In this document: piece by piece, positions 21,474 through 33,386 of the stretch
Numbering within the stretch: position 1 is the first letter of the stretch
How the letters are laid out: each line of letters begins with the position of its first letter
From: Malus domestica
Lineage: Eukaryota; Streptophyta; Magnoliopsida; Rosales; Rosaceae
Reading direction: 5' to 3'
NCBI RefSeq assembly: GCF_042453785.1
Contig: NC_091671.1
Span: 7,200,001-7,264,000, forward strand
Length of the DNA stretch: 64,000 bases
Notes under the pieces: generated by a model
What the model saw: only the letters and a program-made list of their open reading frames with translations
The model's database searches: none
What the model was told of the DNA's origin: nothing
Translations under genes and position numbers: made by a program

Positions 21474-24400
21474 ATGCCCCGCCGACCCTGGAACACCATG
21501 GAATCGCGAGTGTCAACTTTGGAAACCATGCTCGCCAATCTCAAAGCTAAGCTCAAGAACAACCAAGAGATGATCATGATGCAGCTGCAATCTATGGCAG
21601 CCAAAGGCGGTTCTTGCAGCGGCGAATCGTCCGAGGCAACACCGCTGAATCCTCAGATACAGGGCGAAGTACAATGTGGTAGCCACGATTTGGGTCTTCA
21701 AAATTGCTGGGCATTTCTGAAAATGGACTTTCCAAGGTTCATGGAAGGTGATGATCCTTTGGGTTGGGTCTATAAAGGCGACCATTATTTCGATTTCTAC
21801 CACATCGAAGATGCTAAGAAGGTGAAAATGGCTTCATTCCACATGGAAGGGGAAGCTCTTCAATGGTTCCAGTGGGCCAATTGTCTAACCAATTATCCTA
21901 ATTGGGAGGATTTCACCAAGGTTTTTTGTCAAGAATTTGGACCTTCCGAATTCGAGGACTCTGCTGAAAGTTTGGTCAAGTTACGGCAAACTGGGACACT
22001 CCGAGATTACTTGTTGGAATTTTGACATTTATCGAATCGTACCAAAGATATCAGCCTTGCTTTGTTGAAATCTTGTTTCATTGGGGGTCTTAGGCCGGAA
22101 TTGCAACTTGATGTGAAGCTCTTCAAACCTAAGGATGTGCTGGAAGTTGCTGCATTATCTCAGCAGATCGATGCCAAGCTTACAGATCTCAAGGTGAAAA
22201 CTTTCTATAAATCACCTACAATTCAACCCAATTTTAGATCACCAGTTTTGCAGAATGTTAGTAACCAAACATTGGCTGATATTCGTACTAAAACTCCTAA
22301 TGTACGATGATTGACCCCAGAAGAAGTGGATTATTGTTGAAATAATGGATTGTGTTTTCACTGTAAGGAGAAATATGTGAGGGGCCATACTTGTGAAAAG
22401 AAACAGTTGCATCTTCTTGATGTTCAAGACTGTGAGATGGGTGATGAGTGTGCTGAGGAAGTAGAGAATGAGGAACCAGAGATAACTGTTTGTGCTATTT
22501 TTGGCATCCCAGCTCCACCTATAATTAATACTATGAAGGTCAATGGATTTGTTAAAAACTGTCCAGTCACTATACTCATTGATTCTAGTAGTTCTCATAA
22601 CCTTGTTGATTTGGGATTAGTTAAAAGACTCAGGGGGTATCTTGATACTGCATATCTTTTCAATGTTAAACTGCAAATGGGGGACGAGTTGCTACGAAAG
22701 GAACATTAGCTCAAACTACTGTGAAAATTTAGGATTTCAGTTGTATAACTGATCTCTATGCCATTCCTTTAGGGGGTTGTGAAATTGTATTGGGGGTACA
22801 ATGGCTTCGAACCCTTGGCCCCATTCTCTGGGATTTCGATAAACTTTACATGAAATTCTTAAATGGGTCTCATACATATTGTATTACAAGTCCAGGATCT
22901 TCCTTACATCAGCTTGAAGACATATCAGCATTGCAGATGCAAAAACTTTTGCAGTAGGAAAACACAATAGGAGCAGTTCTTTATCAAATGGGACCTACTA
23001 CTATGCAATGTTATTCTCCGGAGCAAACATTGGGGGATCTAAGTTCTCAACATCTCACTAAGCTGCAACAACAAGACTTAAAGTCCCTTTTGGGGGAATA
23101 TGAGATATTGTTTGCAACCCCTAATACCTTACCTCCTAATAGGTTGCATGATCATAGAATTCCCTTGATAGCAGGAAGTAAACCTCCAAATACGCCTTAT
23201 AGATATGGTCCAGTGCAAAAATCAGAGTTTGAAAAATGTGTTCAGGAGTTTTTACAAGCTGGTTTTATTAGGGAAAGTAATAGCCCTTATTCATCTCTAG
23301 TAATGTTAGTGAGGAAGAAAGAAGGGACATGGAGGATGTGTATGGATTATAGGGGTCTGAATGGCATCACTATCAAAGACAAATTTCCAATTCCTTTGAT
23401 TGATGAACTTCTGGATGAATAGTTTGGTGTTCAATTATTTCTAGATTTAAGAGCTGGTTATCATCAAATTAGGATGTATCATAATGATATAGAGAATACA
23501 GCTTTTAGAACACATGATGGCCATTATGAATTTTTGGTCATGCTATTTGGTTTAACGAATGCTCCTGCCACATTTCAGTGTTTGATGAATGAAATTTTCT
23601 GACCATTTTTGAAAAAGTTCATCTTGGTGTTTTTTGATGACATTTTGGTATATAGTGCTACTTGGGAATTGCCCCTGCAACACTTGAGGGTAGTATTTGA
23701 TCTGTTGAAAGCTCACAGTTTGTTTGTTAAGAAATCGAAATGTGCCTATGGGAGGGATAAAGTTGAATATTTGGGACATATTGTGTCCAAAGATAGGGTA
23801 GTTGCCGACCCTACCAAGTTGGATTCAATTGCTAACTGGCCTATCCCTACTACAGAAAGTTTATTCCCCATTTTGGCAAAATTATAGGTACCTTGATTGC
23901 CTTGACCAAGAAGGACAGTTTTATTTGGTCTGAGGAAGCTACACAGGCCTTTAACACTCTTAAAGTAGCCATGCTTTCCCCTCAAGTTTTAGCTCTACCT
24001 AATTTCAGTAAGCCCTTCATTATTGAGAGTGGTGCATCTGGACATGGCATTGGAGCAATATTACAACAAGAAGGCAGGCCCATTGCTTTTACAAGCAAAG
24101 CCCTTAGCCCCAGAAATCAAACTATGTCAGCATATGAACGGGAAATGTTGGCAATCATTCATGCAATTCACAAATGGCAGTCTTATTTGGTGGGGAACCA
24201 TTTTATAATTCTCACACATCATCACAGCTTGAAATATTTCTTACAAGGAAGAGCTCACACACCTTTTAAGCAAAAATGGGTGTCTAAACTCATGGGCTTC
24301 GATTATGAAATTCAATATAAGCAAGGCTGTGACAACCAAGCTGCTGATGCATTATCATGTAGTCCTTTAACTACTGATCTAACTATTGAGTTCCGGTGTG

Positions 24401-25020
24401 ATTCCATTGTTTGTGCAGCTATTTCCTACCCTTATTCAACATGGATTGATGACCTTATGAGACATGTTGAAAAAGACACTTGGGTGATTGAAAAAACACA
24501 GAAAGTTCTTAGTGATACCTCAGATGGGGGACCACTTGGCAATCTCAGGTTTCAAGTGGATAATGGGTTTCTTAAGTACAATGGTCAAATTGTACTCAGC
24601 CCTTGTAGTTCATGGAAATAAAAAATCTTTGAGGAACATCATGCAACCCCACCTGAAGGCCATGAAGGTTTTCTTAAAACCTATGAAAGAATCTCACGAT
24701 CATTCTATTGGGAAGGAATGAAGAAAGACATCAAAAAGTTAGTAGCATCTTGTAGTGTCTGCCAACAACATAAGTATGAAACCTTATCTCCGGCTGGTTT
24801 CCTTCAGCCATTACCTATTCCATCCAAAGTATGGTCTGATATCTCCATGGATTTCATTGTGGGGCTTCCTTCTTGCAAAGGGAAAACAATGATCTGGGTT
24901 GTAGTAGATCAGCTATCCAAGTATGCTCATTTCCTAGCTCTATCTCATCCTTTCACAGCATCCATGATTGCACAACTTTTCATTGATAACATTTTTAAGT
25001 TGCATGGTATGCCCAGTTCT
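21474..25020 (+). pseudogene. Ty3/gypsy gag-pol, 5' part, up to the RTE insertion
   Basis: Gag (from 21474) contains FPRFMEGDDPLGWVYK and has a TGA at 22023-22025. A zinc knuckle CFHCKEKYVRGHTC lies at about 22352. The protease centre reads LIDSSSSHNLVD, where families usually have Asp-Ser-Gly, so the active-site Gly is changed. The RT (about 23190-23890) shows WRMCMDYRGLN and FFDDILVYS but is broken by TAG at 23420 and TGA near 23600. RNase H (23893-24619) shows TSKALSPRNQTMSAYERE. Integrase starts with an HHCC zinc region (HH near 24630, CSVCQQHK) and retains the first catalytic Asp in ISMDFIVGLP. It is then cut by the LINE at 25021. Confidence 0.9.
25004..25020 (+). repeat. 17-bp target-site duplication, left copy (RTE composite)
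   Basis: ATGGTATGCCCAGTTCT is repeated exactly at 33370-33386. Removing the element and one copy restores a continuous integrase reading frame across the join (HGMPSS followed by ISDRDP). Confidence 0.97.
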
Positions 25021-25125
25021 AACTCCGCCTATGTCTTACATGGCCGGTCCCAAGCCCGGATAAAGGAGGAGGGGGAGGGCGTCAGGTAGTCGACAGCCGG
25101 CACTCCATGATCACGTCGAATCCTT

Positions 25126-28100
25126 ATGAAAATGAATCCAGAACAAAATCGCGCTAAAGCTAGGGCGTCACCCGTAAGTGGCGCGCTGTGTGGCCTGAGC
25201 ACAGTGATAAGTGAGCAAGGGTCGCTGTATCTCCATCGGCACCCGGATGCAGTGTTAAATGAGCAAGGGGGCCATAGAAACTTCTTTTCGAACGACTCCA
25301 CTCAAAGTTGTTTGGGAGCATATGCTCCTATCAACTTTACCCGGGACACACAAAAGAAGTACTTTGATCCTATTAGACGGGGGAGGGTGAAGAAGCTAGG
25401 ACAGAAGGGTAGAGTTCAAGAGAGCAAAATGCGTTTAGGAACGTGGAATATAGGAACCTTAACGGGAAAATCTATGGAAGTAGTGGAAGTTATGGTGAGG
25501 AGAAGGATAAATATTATGTGCCTACAAGAAACTAAGTGGGTTGGTAGTAAGGCAAAGGATCTAGAAAACTCAGGGTTTAAACTTTGGTATTCGGGCACAA
25601 ATAGAACGAGAAACGGTGTTGGCATCATCGTGGACAAGACCTTGGTACAAGATGTTGTAGATGTCAAGAGGGTAGGAGATAGAATCATGGCAATCAAGAT
25701 TGTAATAGGACAAGAACTTATCAATGTGATTAGTGCGTACGCACCTCAAGTAGGGTTGGATACGAGTTCGAAGGAGAAATTTTGGGAAGATCTTGGAGAC
25801 TTGGTGCAAGGAATTGCTCAGACGGAGAAGTTATTTATAGGAGGAGATTTAAATGGACACGTGGGCAGGGAGACAGGCAACTATGGAGGTTTTCATGGTG
25901 GCCATGGTTTTGGGGAGAGAAACGAGGATGGGGAAGCTATCTTGGATTTTGCAATGGCATATGATCTCTTCTTAGCCAACACCTTCTTTAAGAAGAGAGA
26001 AGAACATGTGATCACCTACAAGAGTGGGTCGTCAAAAACACAAATAGATTTTCTTCTAATGAGGAAAGGGGATCGTATAACTTGTAAGGATTGCAAAGTT
26101 ATACCAGGAGAGAGCGTGGCTAATCAACATCGCTTGTTGGTGATGGATGTACATATCAAAAGAGTAAGACAAAAGAACAAGACTTGGAAGTGCCCAAGGA
26201 CTAGATGGTGGAATCTAAAAGAAGAAAAACAAGCCATTTTCAAAGAGAAGGTAATCACCCAATGTGTGTGGGATAGAGAGGGGGAAGCTAGCCAAATGTG
26301 GGATTCCATGGCTAGTTGTATCCGAAAAGTAGCAAAAGAGGTATTAGGAGAGTCCAAGGGCTTTGCCCCACACCAAAAGGAATCTTGGTGGTGGAATGAG
26401 GAGGTACAAACAAAGGTGAAGGCTAAGAAGGAATGTTGTAAAGCCTTATACAAGGAGAGGACTGATGAAAATGGTGAAAGGTATAGAAAAGCGAAGCAAG
26501 AGGCGAAGAAAGCTGTCAGAGAAGCTAAGTTAGCGGCTTACGACGATATGTATAAACGACTAGATACCAAAGAAGGAGAGTTGGATATCTATAAACTATC
26601 TAGAGCAAGGGAAAAGAAGACAAGGGACCTAAACCAAGTGAGGTGCATCAAGGATGAGGATGGAAAGGTTCTTGCTACAGAGAACGCGGTTAAAGACAGA
26701 TGGAGAGGTTATTTTCATAATCTTTTCAATGAAGGACATGAAATGAGTGCTTCTTTAGGGGAGTTGAGTAACTCAGAAGAGTGTAGAAACTACTCTTTTT
26801 ATCGTCGAATCCGGAAGGAAGAAGTGGTTGTAGCTTTGAAGAAGATGAAGCATAAAAAAGCAATAGGCCCAGACGATATACCAATCGAAGTGTGGAAACT
26901 TTTGGGAGAGACAGGTATAACATGGCTCACTGACCTTTTCAATAGGATTTTGAAAACGAAGAAGATGCCAAATGAGTGGCGAATGAGCACTTTGGTGCCT
27001 ATCTACAAGAATAAGGGCGACGTACAAAATTGCATGAACTATAGGGGTATTAAGCTAATGAGTCATACAATGAAGCTCTGGGAGAGAGTCATTGAGCATA
27101 GATTGAGGCAAGAGACACGAGTTTCGGACAACCAATTCGGGTTCATGCCAGGGCGCTCAACCATGGAGGCAATCTATCTCTTACGAAGATTGATGGAAAG
27201 ATATAGAGATGGGAAAAAGGATTTACACATGGTCTTTATAGATTTGGAAAAAGCGTATGATAGGGTCCCAAGAGACATTCTTTGGAGGATTTTAGAGAAG
27301 AAAGGAGTACGAGTAGCATATATCCAAGCTATAAAGGATATGTATGAAGGAGCAAAGACTGCCGTAAGAACTCATGAAGGACAAACCGAAAGCTTTCCCA
27401 TAACTGTAGGATTACATCAAGGCTCATCCTTAAGTCCTTACCTTTTTGCGTTGGTAATGGATGAGTTAACACGACATATTCAAGATGATATTCCTTGGTG
27501 TATGCTTTTCGCAGACGATATAGTGTTGATAGATGAAACTCAGGAAGGGGTAAATGCAAAGCTTAACCTTTGGAGAGAAGTGTTGGAATCTAAAGGTCTT
27601 CGCCTAAGCCGATCAAAGACAGAATATATGGAGTGCAAGTTCAGTGCAAATGGAGGCCAAAACGAGTTAGGGGTGAGGATCGGAGATCAAGAAATACCAA
27701 AGAGCGACCGTTTTCGTTACCTAGGATCTATCTTGCAAAAGAACGGAGAATTAGATGGAGATCTCAACCATAGAATACAAGCTGGATGGATGAAGTGGAA
27801 GAGTGCATCCGGCGTGTTGTGTGACCGCCGTATGCCACTGAAGCTCAAGGGAAAATTTTATAGGACGGCAATAAGGCCGGCGATGCTGTATGGCACAGAA
27901 TGTTGGGCGGTGAAACATCAACACGTACACAAAATGGGTGTAGCGGAGATGAGGATGCTTCGTTGGATGTGTGGGCACACGAGAAAGGATAAGATTAGGA
28001 ATGAGGATATCCGGGGTAAAGTAGGAGTAGCCGAAATTGAAGGAAAGATGAGAGAAAATCGGTTACGGTGGTTTGGACATGTGCAAAGAAGGCCTACTGA

Positions 28101-28284
28101 CGTTCCGATTAGAAGATGCGACTATGGGACAGAGGTTCAGGGCCGAAGGGGTAGAGGAAGACCTAGGAAAACTTTGGAAGAGACTCTAAGAAAAGACTTA
28201 GAGTACTTGGATCTAACGAAGGACATGACACAGGATCGAGCACAATGGCGTTCTAAGATTCATATAGCCGATCCCACTCAGTGA
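25126..28284 (+). CDS. RTE-clade LINE polyprotein: AP-like endonuclease plus reverse transcriptase
   Basis: This is an open frame of 1052 residues. Residues 1-100 are a weakly conserved leader, and a second candidate start is MRLGTWN near 25430. The endonuclease (about 101-345) shows [12 protein letters not shown], the metal-binding Glu in [23 protein letters not shown] and the final [11 protein letters not shown]is motif. The RT (about 580-850) shows [42 protein letters not shown] and the catalytic [12 protein letters not shown] basic tail RRGRGRPRK follows. All catalytic residues that I can check are present, so this copy may be active. EN plus RT in a single ORF without RNase H or a separate ORF1 is the RTE arrangement. 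The stop codon lies at the passenger junction. Confidence 0.9.
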   Translation: MKMNPEQNRAKARASPVSGALCGLSTVISEQGSLYLHRHPDAVLNEQGGHRNFFSNDSTQSCLGAYAPINFTRDTQKKYFDPIRRGRVKKLGQKGRVQESKMRLGTWNIGTLTGKSMEVVEVMVRRRINIMCLQETKWVGSKAKDLENSGFKLWYSGTNRTRNGVGIIVDKTLVQDVVDVKRVGDRIMAIKIVIGQELINVISAYAPQVGLDTSSKEKFWEDLGDLVQGIAQTEKLFIGGDLNGHVGRETGNYGGFHGGHGFGERNEDGEAILDFAMAYDLFLANTFFKKREEHVITYKSGSSKTQIDFLLMRKGDRITCKDCKVIPGESVANQHRLLVMDVHIKRVRQKNKTWKCPRTRWWNLKEEKQAIFKEKVITQCVWDREGEASQMWDSMASCIRKVAKEVLGESKGFAPHQKESWWWNEEVQTKVKAKKECCKALYKERTDENGERYRKAKQEAKKAVREAKLAAYDDMYKRLDTKEGELDIYKLSRAREKKTRDLNQVRCIKDEDGKVLATENAVKDRWRGYFHNLFNEGHEMSASLGELSNSEECRNYSFYRRIRKEEVVVALKKMKHKKAIGPDDIPIEVWKLLGETGITWLTDLFNRILKTKKMPNEWRMSTLVPIYKNKGDVQNCMNYRGIKLMSHTMKLWERVIEHRLRQETRVSDNQFGFMPGRSTMEAIYLLRRLMERYRDGKKDLHMVFIDLEKAYDRVPRDILWRILEKKGVRVAYIQAIKDMYEGAKTAVRTHEGQTESFPITVGLHQGSSLSPYLFALVMDELTRHIQDDIPWCMLFADDIVLIDETQEGVNAKLNLWREVLESKGLRLSRSKTEYMECKFSANGGQNELGVRIGDQEIPKSDRFRYLGSILQKNGELDGDLNHRIQAGWMKWKSASGVLCDRRMPLKLKGKFYRTAIRPAMLYGTECWAVKHQHVHKMGVAEMRMLRWMCGHTRKDKIRNEDIRGKVGVAEIEGKMRENRLRWFGHVQRRPTDVPIRRCDYGTEVQGRRGRGRPRKTLEETLRKDLEYLDLTKDMTQDRAQWRSKIHIADPTQ

Positions 28285-28544
28285 CTTGGATTTTCCAAGT
28301 CTCCAACCGAGAAGTTTTCCTCACTCGGGAAATTAAGGGAACACTACCCCAACCTACACGCTCCACTCAGAAAGCTTCAACATACAAGCTTTAACAAAAG
28401 AAAATTCAAAGAACTTAGCGAAGAAGGCTTTGGTGTATTTAACACAATACGTTGAAATGAAGGAAAGCTTATTTATTGATATCCCCGATAAGCTACAAAT
28501 ATGTACATATACATGAGTCAAAATAAGCACACACGAGGGAGCCT

Positions 28545-29219
28545 TCACAAAGGTTGCTTAGGAGAAGTCTCAGCAGTCGGTAGAGCCCCAGAAAGAGAAG
28601 GCACCGGAGGGGGATTATTTGGAGCCTCAGTACTGGACAGAACCCTAGAAGGAGGAGGCATCAGAGGTTGATCATTTGGAGCTTCATTACGCGGTACAGC
28701 CCCAGAAGACGAAGGCAATAAATGCCTTTGGAACAAACCCACAAATCTCTGATGATCAAGTAAAACCTGACCATCAGTTTCCTTCATCTGGTCAAGCTTC
28801 CTCTTCATGTTTGTAGCATAGTCATGTGCGAGCCGGTGCAACTGTTTATTCTCATGCTTGAGCCCTCTAATCTCCTGTTTGAGACTCATCACTTCAGCCG
28901 CCAATGATTCAACTTGGCGGGTTCGAGCAAATAGGCGTTGGGCCATATTAGACACAGAACCTGCACACTGAACACTGAGAGCCAGCGAATCCTTAACAGC
29001 TAACTCATCAGACCGTTTGGAAAGTAGTCTGTTATCTTTGGGAGTGAGAAGGTTCCTGGCCACCACCGCAGCGGTCATATCATTCTTCATCACGGAATCC
29101 CCAACGGTAAGAGGACCAGTAGGGGAGACGAAGGATGGGCGCCATATGTTGTCTGGAGAAGGCGGGGCTGCCTCTTCAACAAGGTTCAAGTCAAAACGAC
29201 GGTCGGAGGGGCCAGACAT
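28545..29219 (-). CDS. Passenger coiled-coil protein, 224 aa, unrecognised family (copy 2)
   Basis: The first AUG is at 29219 and the protein begins MSGPSDRRFDLNLVEE. It is colinear with the ORF at 7688-8362, with five replacements and no silent difference (compared base by base by hand). It has an acidic/polar N-terminus, a heptad-rich central helix including VESLAAEVMSLKQEIRGLKH, and a Pro/Ser-rich C-terminus of imperfect repeats. No enzyme motif is seen. Keeping an intact frame in two copies may reflect youth rather than selection, because all five changes are non-synonymous. Its location inside a LINE but on the opposite strand means it would need its own promoter, which the TATA-like sequence upstream of the leader could provide. 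Confidence 0.6.
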   Translation of the reverse strand: MSGPSDRRFDLNLVEEAAPPSPDNIWRPSFVSPTGPLTVGDSVMKNDMTAAVVARNLLTPKDNRLLSKRSDELAVKDSLALSVQCAGSVSNMAQRLFARTRQVESLAAEVMSLKQEIRGLKHENKQLHRLAHDYATNMKRKLDQMKETDGQVLLDHQRFVGLFQRHLLPSSSGAVPRNEAPNDQPLMPPPSRVLSSTEAPNNPPPVPSLSGALPTAETSPKQPL

Positions 29220-29369
29220 TTTCAAAGGTGTTGAAGAGAGAAGAGGTCGGACAAATCAAGATCTTAGAAGTGCAAGAATGAAGCTTCTACTGGTGGAGAT
29301 TCAAGTGTGCTTTGGAACTTAATGCCAGCCCCTATAAAAATCTGCACTCGACGAAGCTTCAGAAATCGA

Positions 29370-31345
29370 AGAGGCGCCTGCTCAGAAATCGAAGAGGCGT
29401 TTGCTTTCTCAAAAGCTGGGCTGCTTAGAGATCACGAGGGTTGATCTCAGAAATCGAAGAAGCGTTTGCTTTCTCAAAAGTTGGGCTGCTCAAAGACCAC
29501 GAAGGCCGATCTCAAAAATCGAAGAGGCGCTCGCTTTCTGAAAAGCTGGGCTCCCCAGAGACCACGAGGGCCGATCTCAGAAATCGAAGAGGCACCTACT
29601 TTTCCAGCCTTTTCCAGCCTTGTCAGCACCTGTCACACGCACACTCAGTTTTGCGGAAATTATGGGCATTCTGTCAAAGACTTCTGGGGAAGTAGAAAAC
29701 ACATGAATCTTACTGTTCAATCACCCACTTCCCACACGCAACAATAGCTCATGGGTACCACAGATAACTTTGCCAAAGTTCTCTGCCAAAGTTGAGCACG
29801 TGAAGCTTGCAGCTCCCACTACATCGCTCTAACCAAGAAGGGTAAAAGAATAGCAAAGAAACAGCACTAACAAAGTTTAGACCCATAAATTTTGAAGGTC
29901 TAGCTACCATATTATTACCCACAAGGGTAAAGGAACAGTACCACTGCTGGATAATTGGAAAGTCCCTGTGTGTCAACCTCTGTGCTTCGTGGCAAGGTAG
30001 ACTAGCAAACATGCCCAACCTTTACTCACATTCGAGAAAACACTCCCAATAAGATTGCTTGCTCTAAAATCGAAGAGGCACCGTCCTCCGAATCTCGAGA
30101 GCCAGACTCCCAACATGACTACTTTCTTAAAAATCGAAGAGAGGGTAAAGGAACAGTACCATTGCTGGATAATTGGAAAGTCCCTGTGTGTCAACCTCTG
30201 TGCTTCGTGGCAAGGTAGACTAGCAAACATGCCCAACCTTTACTCACATTCGAGAAAACACTCCCAACAAGATTGCTTGCTCCAAAATCGAAGAGGCACC
30301 GCCCTCCGAATCTCGAGAGCCAGACTCCCAACATGATTACTTTCTCAAAAATCGAAGAAACACTGCTCCCCGAATCTCGAGAGCCAGACCCCCAGCATGA
30401 TTGCTTTCTCAAAAATCGATGAGGCATCGTTCTCCGAATCAATCGAAGAGGCGCTCGCTTTCTCAAAAGCTGGGCTGCTCAGAGACCACGAGGGCCGATC
30501 TCAGAAATCGAAGAGGCACCTACTTTTCTAGCCTTGTCAGCACCTGTCACACGCACACTCAGCTTTGCAGAAATTATGGGCATTCTGTCGAAGACTTCTG
30601 GTGAAGTAGAAAGCACATGAATCTTACTGTTCAATCACCTACTTCCCACACGCAACAATAGCTCATGGGTACCACAAATAACTTTGCCAAAGTTCTCTGC
30701 CAAAGTTGAGCACGTGAAGCTTGCAGCTCCCACTACATCGCTCTGACCAAGAAAGGTAAAAGAATAGTAAAGAAACAGCACTAACAAAAGTTTAGACACA
30801 TAAATTTTGAAGGTCTAGCTACCATATTATTACCCACAACTGTAAAGGAACAATACCACTGCTGGATAATTGGAAAGTCCCTGTGTGTCAACCTCTGTGC
30901 TTCGTGGCAAGGTAGACTAGCAAACATGCCCAACCTTTACTCACATTCGAGAAAACACTCCCAATAAGATTGCTTGCTCCAAAATCGAAGAGGCACCGTC
31001 CTCCGAATCTCGAGAGCCAGACTCCCAACATGACTACTTTCTCAAAATCGAAGAGAGGGTAAAGGAACAGTACCATTGCTGGATAATTGGAAAGTCCCTA
31101 TGTGTCAACCTTTGTGCTTCGTGGCAAGGTAGACTAGCAAACATGCCCAACCTTTACTCACATTCGAGACAACACTCCCAACAAGATTGCTTGCTCCAAA
31201 ATCGAAGAGGCACCGCCCTCCGAATCTCGAGAGCCAGACTCCCAACATGATTACTTCCTCAAAAATCGAAGAGACACTGCTTTCCGAATCTCGAGAGTCA
31301 TACCCCCAGCATGATTGCTTTCTCAAAAATCGAAGAGGCATCGTT
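29370..31345 (-). repeat. Tandem TCTTCGATTT array in passenger, copy 2
   Basis: This is the reverse-complement counterpart of 5540-7550: repeated AAATCGAAGAGGC cores, CTCCGAATCTCGAGAGCC units and a duplicated unit of about 0.9 kb. It has the same arrangement as copy 1, so the array predates the split of the two composites. Confidence 0.8.
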
Positions 31346-32756
31346 CTCCGAATCTCGAGAGCCAGATACCACATACCACTTTTTCAAAGTGCTCTGACAG
31401 AGTTAAAACATGTGAAACTGGCAGCTCCCACTACCGTGCTATGACCAAGCAGGGTAAAGGAATAGCATTACTACTTGTTGTTAGGGAGACTCCTATATAT
31501 GTCGACCTTCATCCCCAACGGACAGGCAGACTTGCAAAAATGCTCAACCCTTCATCATATCTGAGAGGGCACTCCCAACGAAGCCTTTCGAAATATTCAG
31601 CTTTCTTTCCCCCCGATAATACCTCTGCAAACAAGCTATACTAGAGCAAGAATATCTCATATCATCAGGGTTAAAAGCAAGAGTATCCCATATCATGCTT
31701 TTTCCCTGTCTTTTCTTTTGGCCTTGTTTTTACCTGCAAGACAAGGAGAAAGAGAGCAATCAGTCAGCACTTGGAATCAAGCTTCCAGCCAGGAACTGAC
31801 TGCCTGGAACCCCTTACCTGATTACTTACCTGGCATTGCTCTCGAGTACTCATCTTCAACATCTTATGTTTCCAGGGAAGATTCCGCATCTGCTTGAGGA
31901 ACAGATAGGGCAAGTGCGAAGGATACAAGGAAGCATGTGGAGACAAGCGTAACAGCACACGTGCCGATACATTCATTACTCTGTCAAAAGCAAAAGTATC
32001 CCATATCAGCAGGGTGGAACGTACTCTAGATTTGATGGACTTGTTTTGACCCTCAAATTCTTCAGTCGGCCTTATACTCTGGAGGAAACCAGAAAACCCT
32101 CCAGCTCAGTTCAAGAATAAGCCTGTGGAAAGTTACTTCTTCAAAAGCAAAAGTATCTCATATCATCTCTTCTCATTTTTCTTCTCTTTATCCTTCATGC
32201 TGCTGCAAGATGGGGAGAAGGTGAACAATCAGTCGGAGCTCTGATTGCTTACCTTGTCTGTCACCTCTTTCAGCAGACCCCCTAGCTCGGCGACTTGGGG
32301 GACTCCTACTACATGGTTTGTATCGCGCTTGACCAAGCCTGAAACTACAAGTAAGCTTCAAGTGAAATTGATACATTACCTTGTGCATCTCCACCAGTTA
32401 AAGATACCACCCCTGGATGGAGGAAGAGTACTTCTAGAGAAGATGCCACATCTACCTATGAGACAGATAAGGCAAGTCAAGACGACACCACACTCCGATA
32501 CTTAGAAGTTTCGTGATTACGAGATCATTCTCCCACAATATTTCCTAATGTCATTTGTACTAAATCATTCACTTGTACTCACTAAATGAGAGCTTGAACC
32601 TATGTACTTGTGTAAACCCTTCACAATTAATGAGAACTCTTCTATTCCGTGGACGTAGCCAATCTGGGTGAACCACGTACATCTTGTGTTTGCTTTCCTA
32701 TCTCTATCCATTTATATACTTATCCACACTAATGACCGGAGCAATCTAGCGAAGAT

Positions 32757-33369
32757 CACAAAAAGCGATCGTTTTCGCTACCTAGGATCTATCTTGCAAG
32801 ATAACGGAGAATTAGATGGAGATCTCAACCATAGAATACGAGCTGGATGGAAAGAGTGCATCCGGCGTGTTGTGTGACCGTCGTAGGCCACTGAAGCTCA
32901 AGGGAAAATTTTATAGGACGGCAATAAGGCTAGCGATGTTGTATGGCACAGAATGTTGGGTGGTGAAGCATCAACACGTACACAAAATGGGTGTAGCGGA
33001 GATGAGGGTGCTTCGTGGGATGTGTGGGCACACGAGAAAGGATAAGATTGAGAATGAGGATATCCGAGGTAAAGTAGGAGTAGCCGAAATTGTAGGAAAT
33101 ATGAGAGAAAATCGGCTCCGGTGATTTTGAACATGTGCAAAGAAGGCCGACTGACGCTCCGGTTCGAAGATGTGACTACGGGACAGAGGTTCAGGGCCGA
33201 AGGGGTAGAGGAAGACCTAGGACAACTTTGGAAGAGACTCTAAGAAAAGACTTAGAGTACTTGGATCTAAAGGAGGACATGACACAAAACCGAGCGCAAT
33301 GGCGTTCTAGGATTCATATAGCCGACCCCACTTAGTGGGAAAAGGCTTTGTTGTTGTTGTTGTTGTTGT
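32757..33369 (+). pseudogene. RTE LINE 3'-terminal fragment with (TTG)n tail
   Basis: Starts at AAAGCGATCGTTTTCGCTAC and repeats 27697-28283 with substitutions. A short deletion near 32850 (KECIRR instead of MKWKSASG) and an in-frame TGA near 33124 break the frame. It keeps the authentic LINE stop (CACTTAG) followed by TGGGAAAAGGCTTTG and the TTG repeats, so it supplies the 3' end recognised for retrotransposition of the composite. Confidence 0.88.
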
Positions 33370-33386
33370 ATGGTATGCCCAGTTCT
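33370..33386 (+). repeat. 17-bp target-site duplication, right copy (RTE composite)
   Basis: An exact repeat of 25004-25020. The gypsy integrase frame resumes directly after it. Confidence 0.97.

Larger units (their letters stand above)
28284..32756 (-). mobile_element. Passenger segment of composite element, copy 2
   Basis: This is the same block as 4158-8623, inverted relative to the LINE. Read on the minus strand it begins at GATCTTCGCTAGATTGC near 32756, has a TATA-like sequence near 32715, the repeat leader (29370-31345) and the coiled-coil ORF, and ends with the hairpin GACTTGGA-TTT-TCCAAGTC at 28283-28301. It is bracketed by direct copies of the last 0.6 kb of the LINE (27697-28283 and 32757-33346). 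Short ORFs in its first 1.5 kb are poorly coding, and intron-like pyrimidine-AG sites suggest a spliced leader. Confidence 0.7.
25021..33369 (+). mobile_element. Composite RTE-LINE/passenger element, copy 2 (complete, with 17-bp TSD)
   Basis: The element has a complete RTE-clade LINE (25021-28283, including a 1052-codon endonuclease-RT ORF), an inverted passenger of 4473 bp (28284-32756), a second LINE 3' end (32757-33346) and a (TTG)n tail to 33369. Perfect 17-bp duplications of the gypsy integrase target flank the whole 8349 bp, which is what target-primed reverse transcription by a LINE would leave. The (TTG)n rather than poly-A tail fits the RTE clade. The two internal junctions are the same as in copy 1 (3542-10115, inverted). 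The entire composite was therefore copied and inserted as one unit. Confidence 0.92.

Noticed and set aside
26124..27978. Several minus-strand ORFs over the LINE gene
   Set aside because: They are shadows of the 1052-codon endonuclease-RT frame; the same antisense frames recur at copy 1 only because the sequence does.
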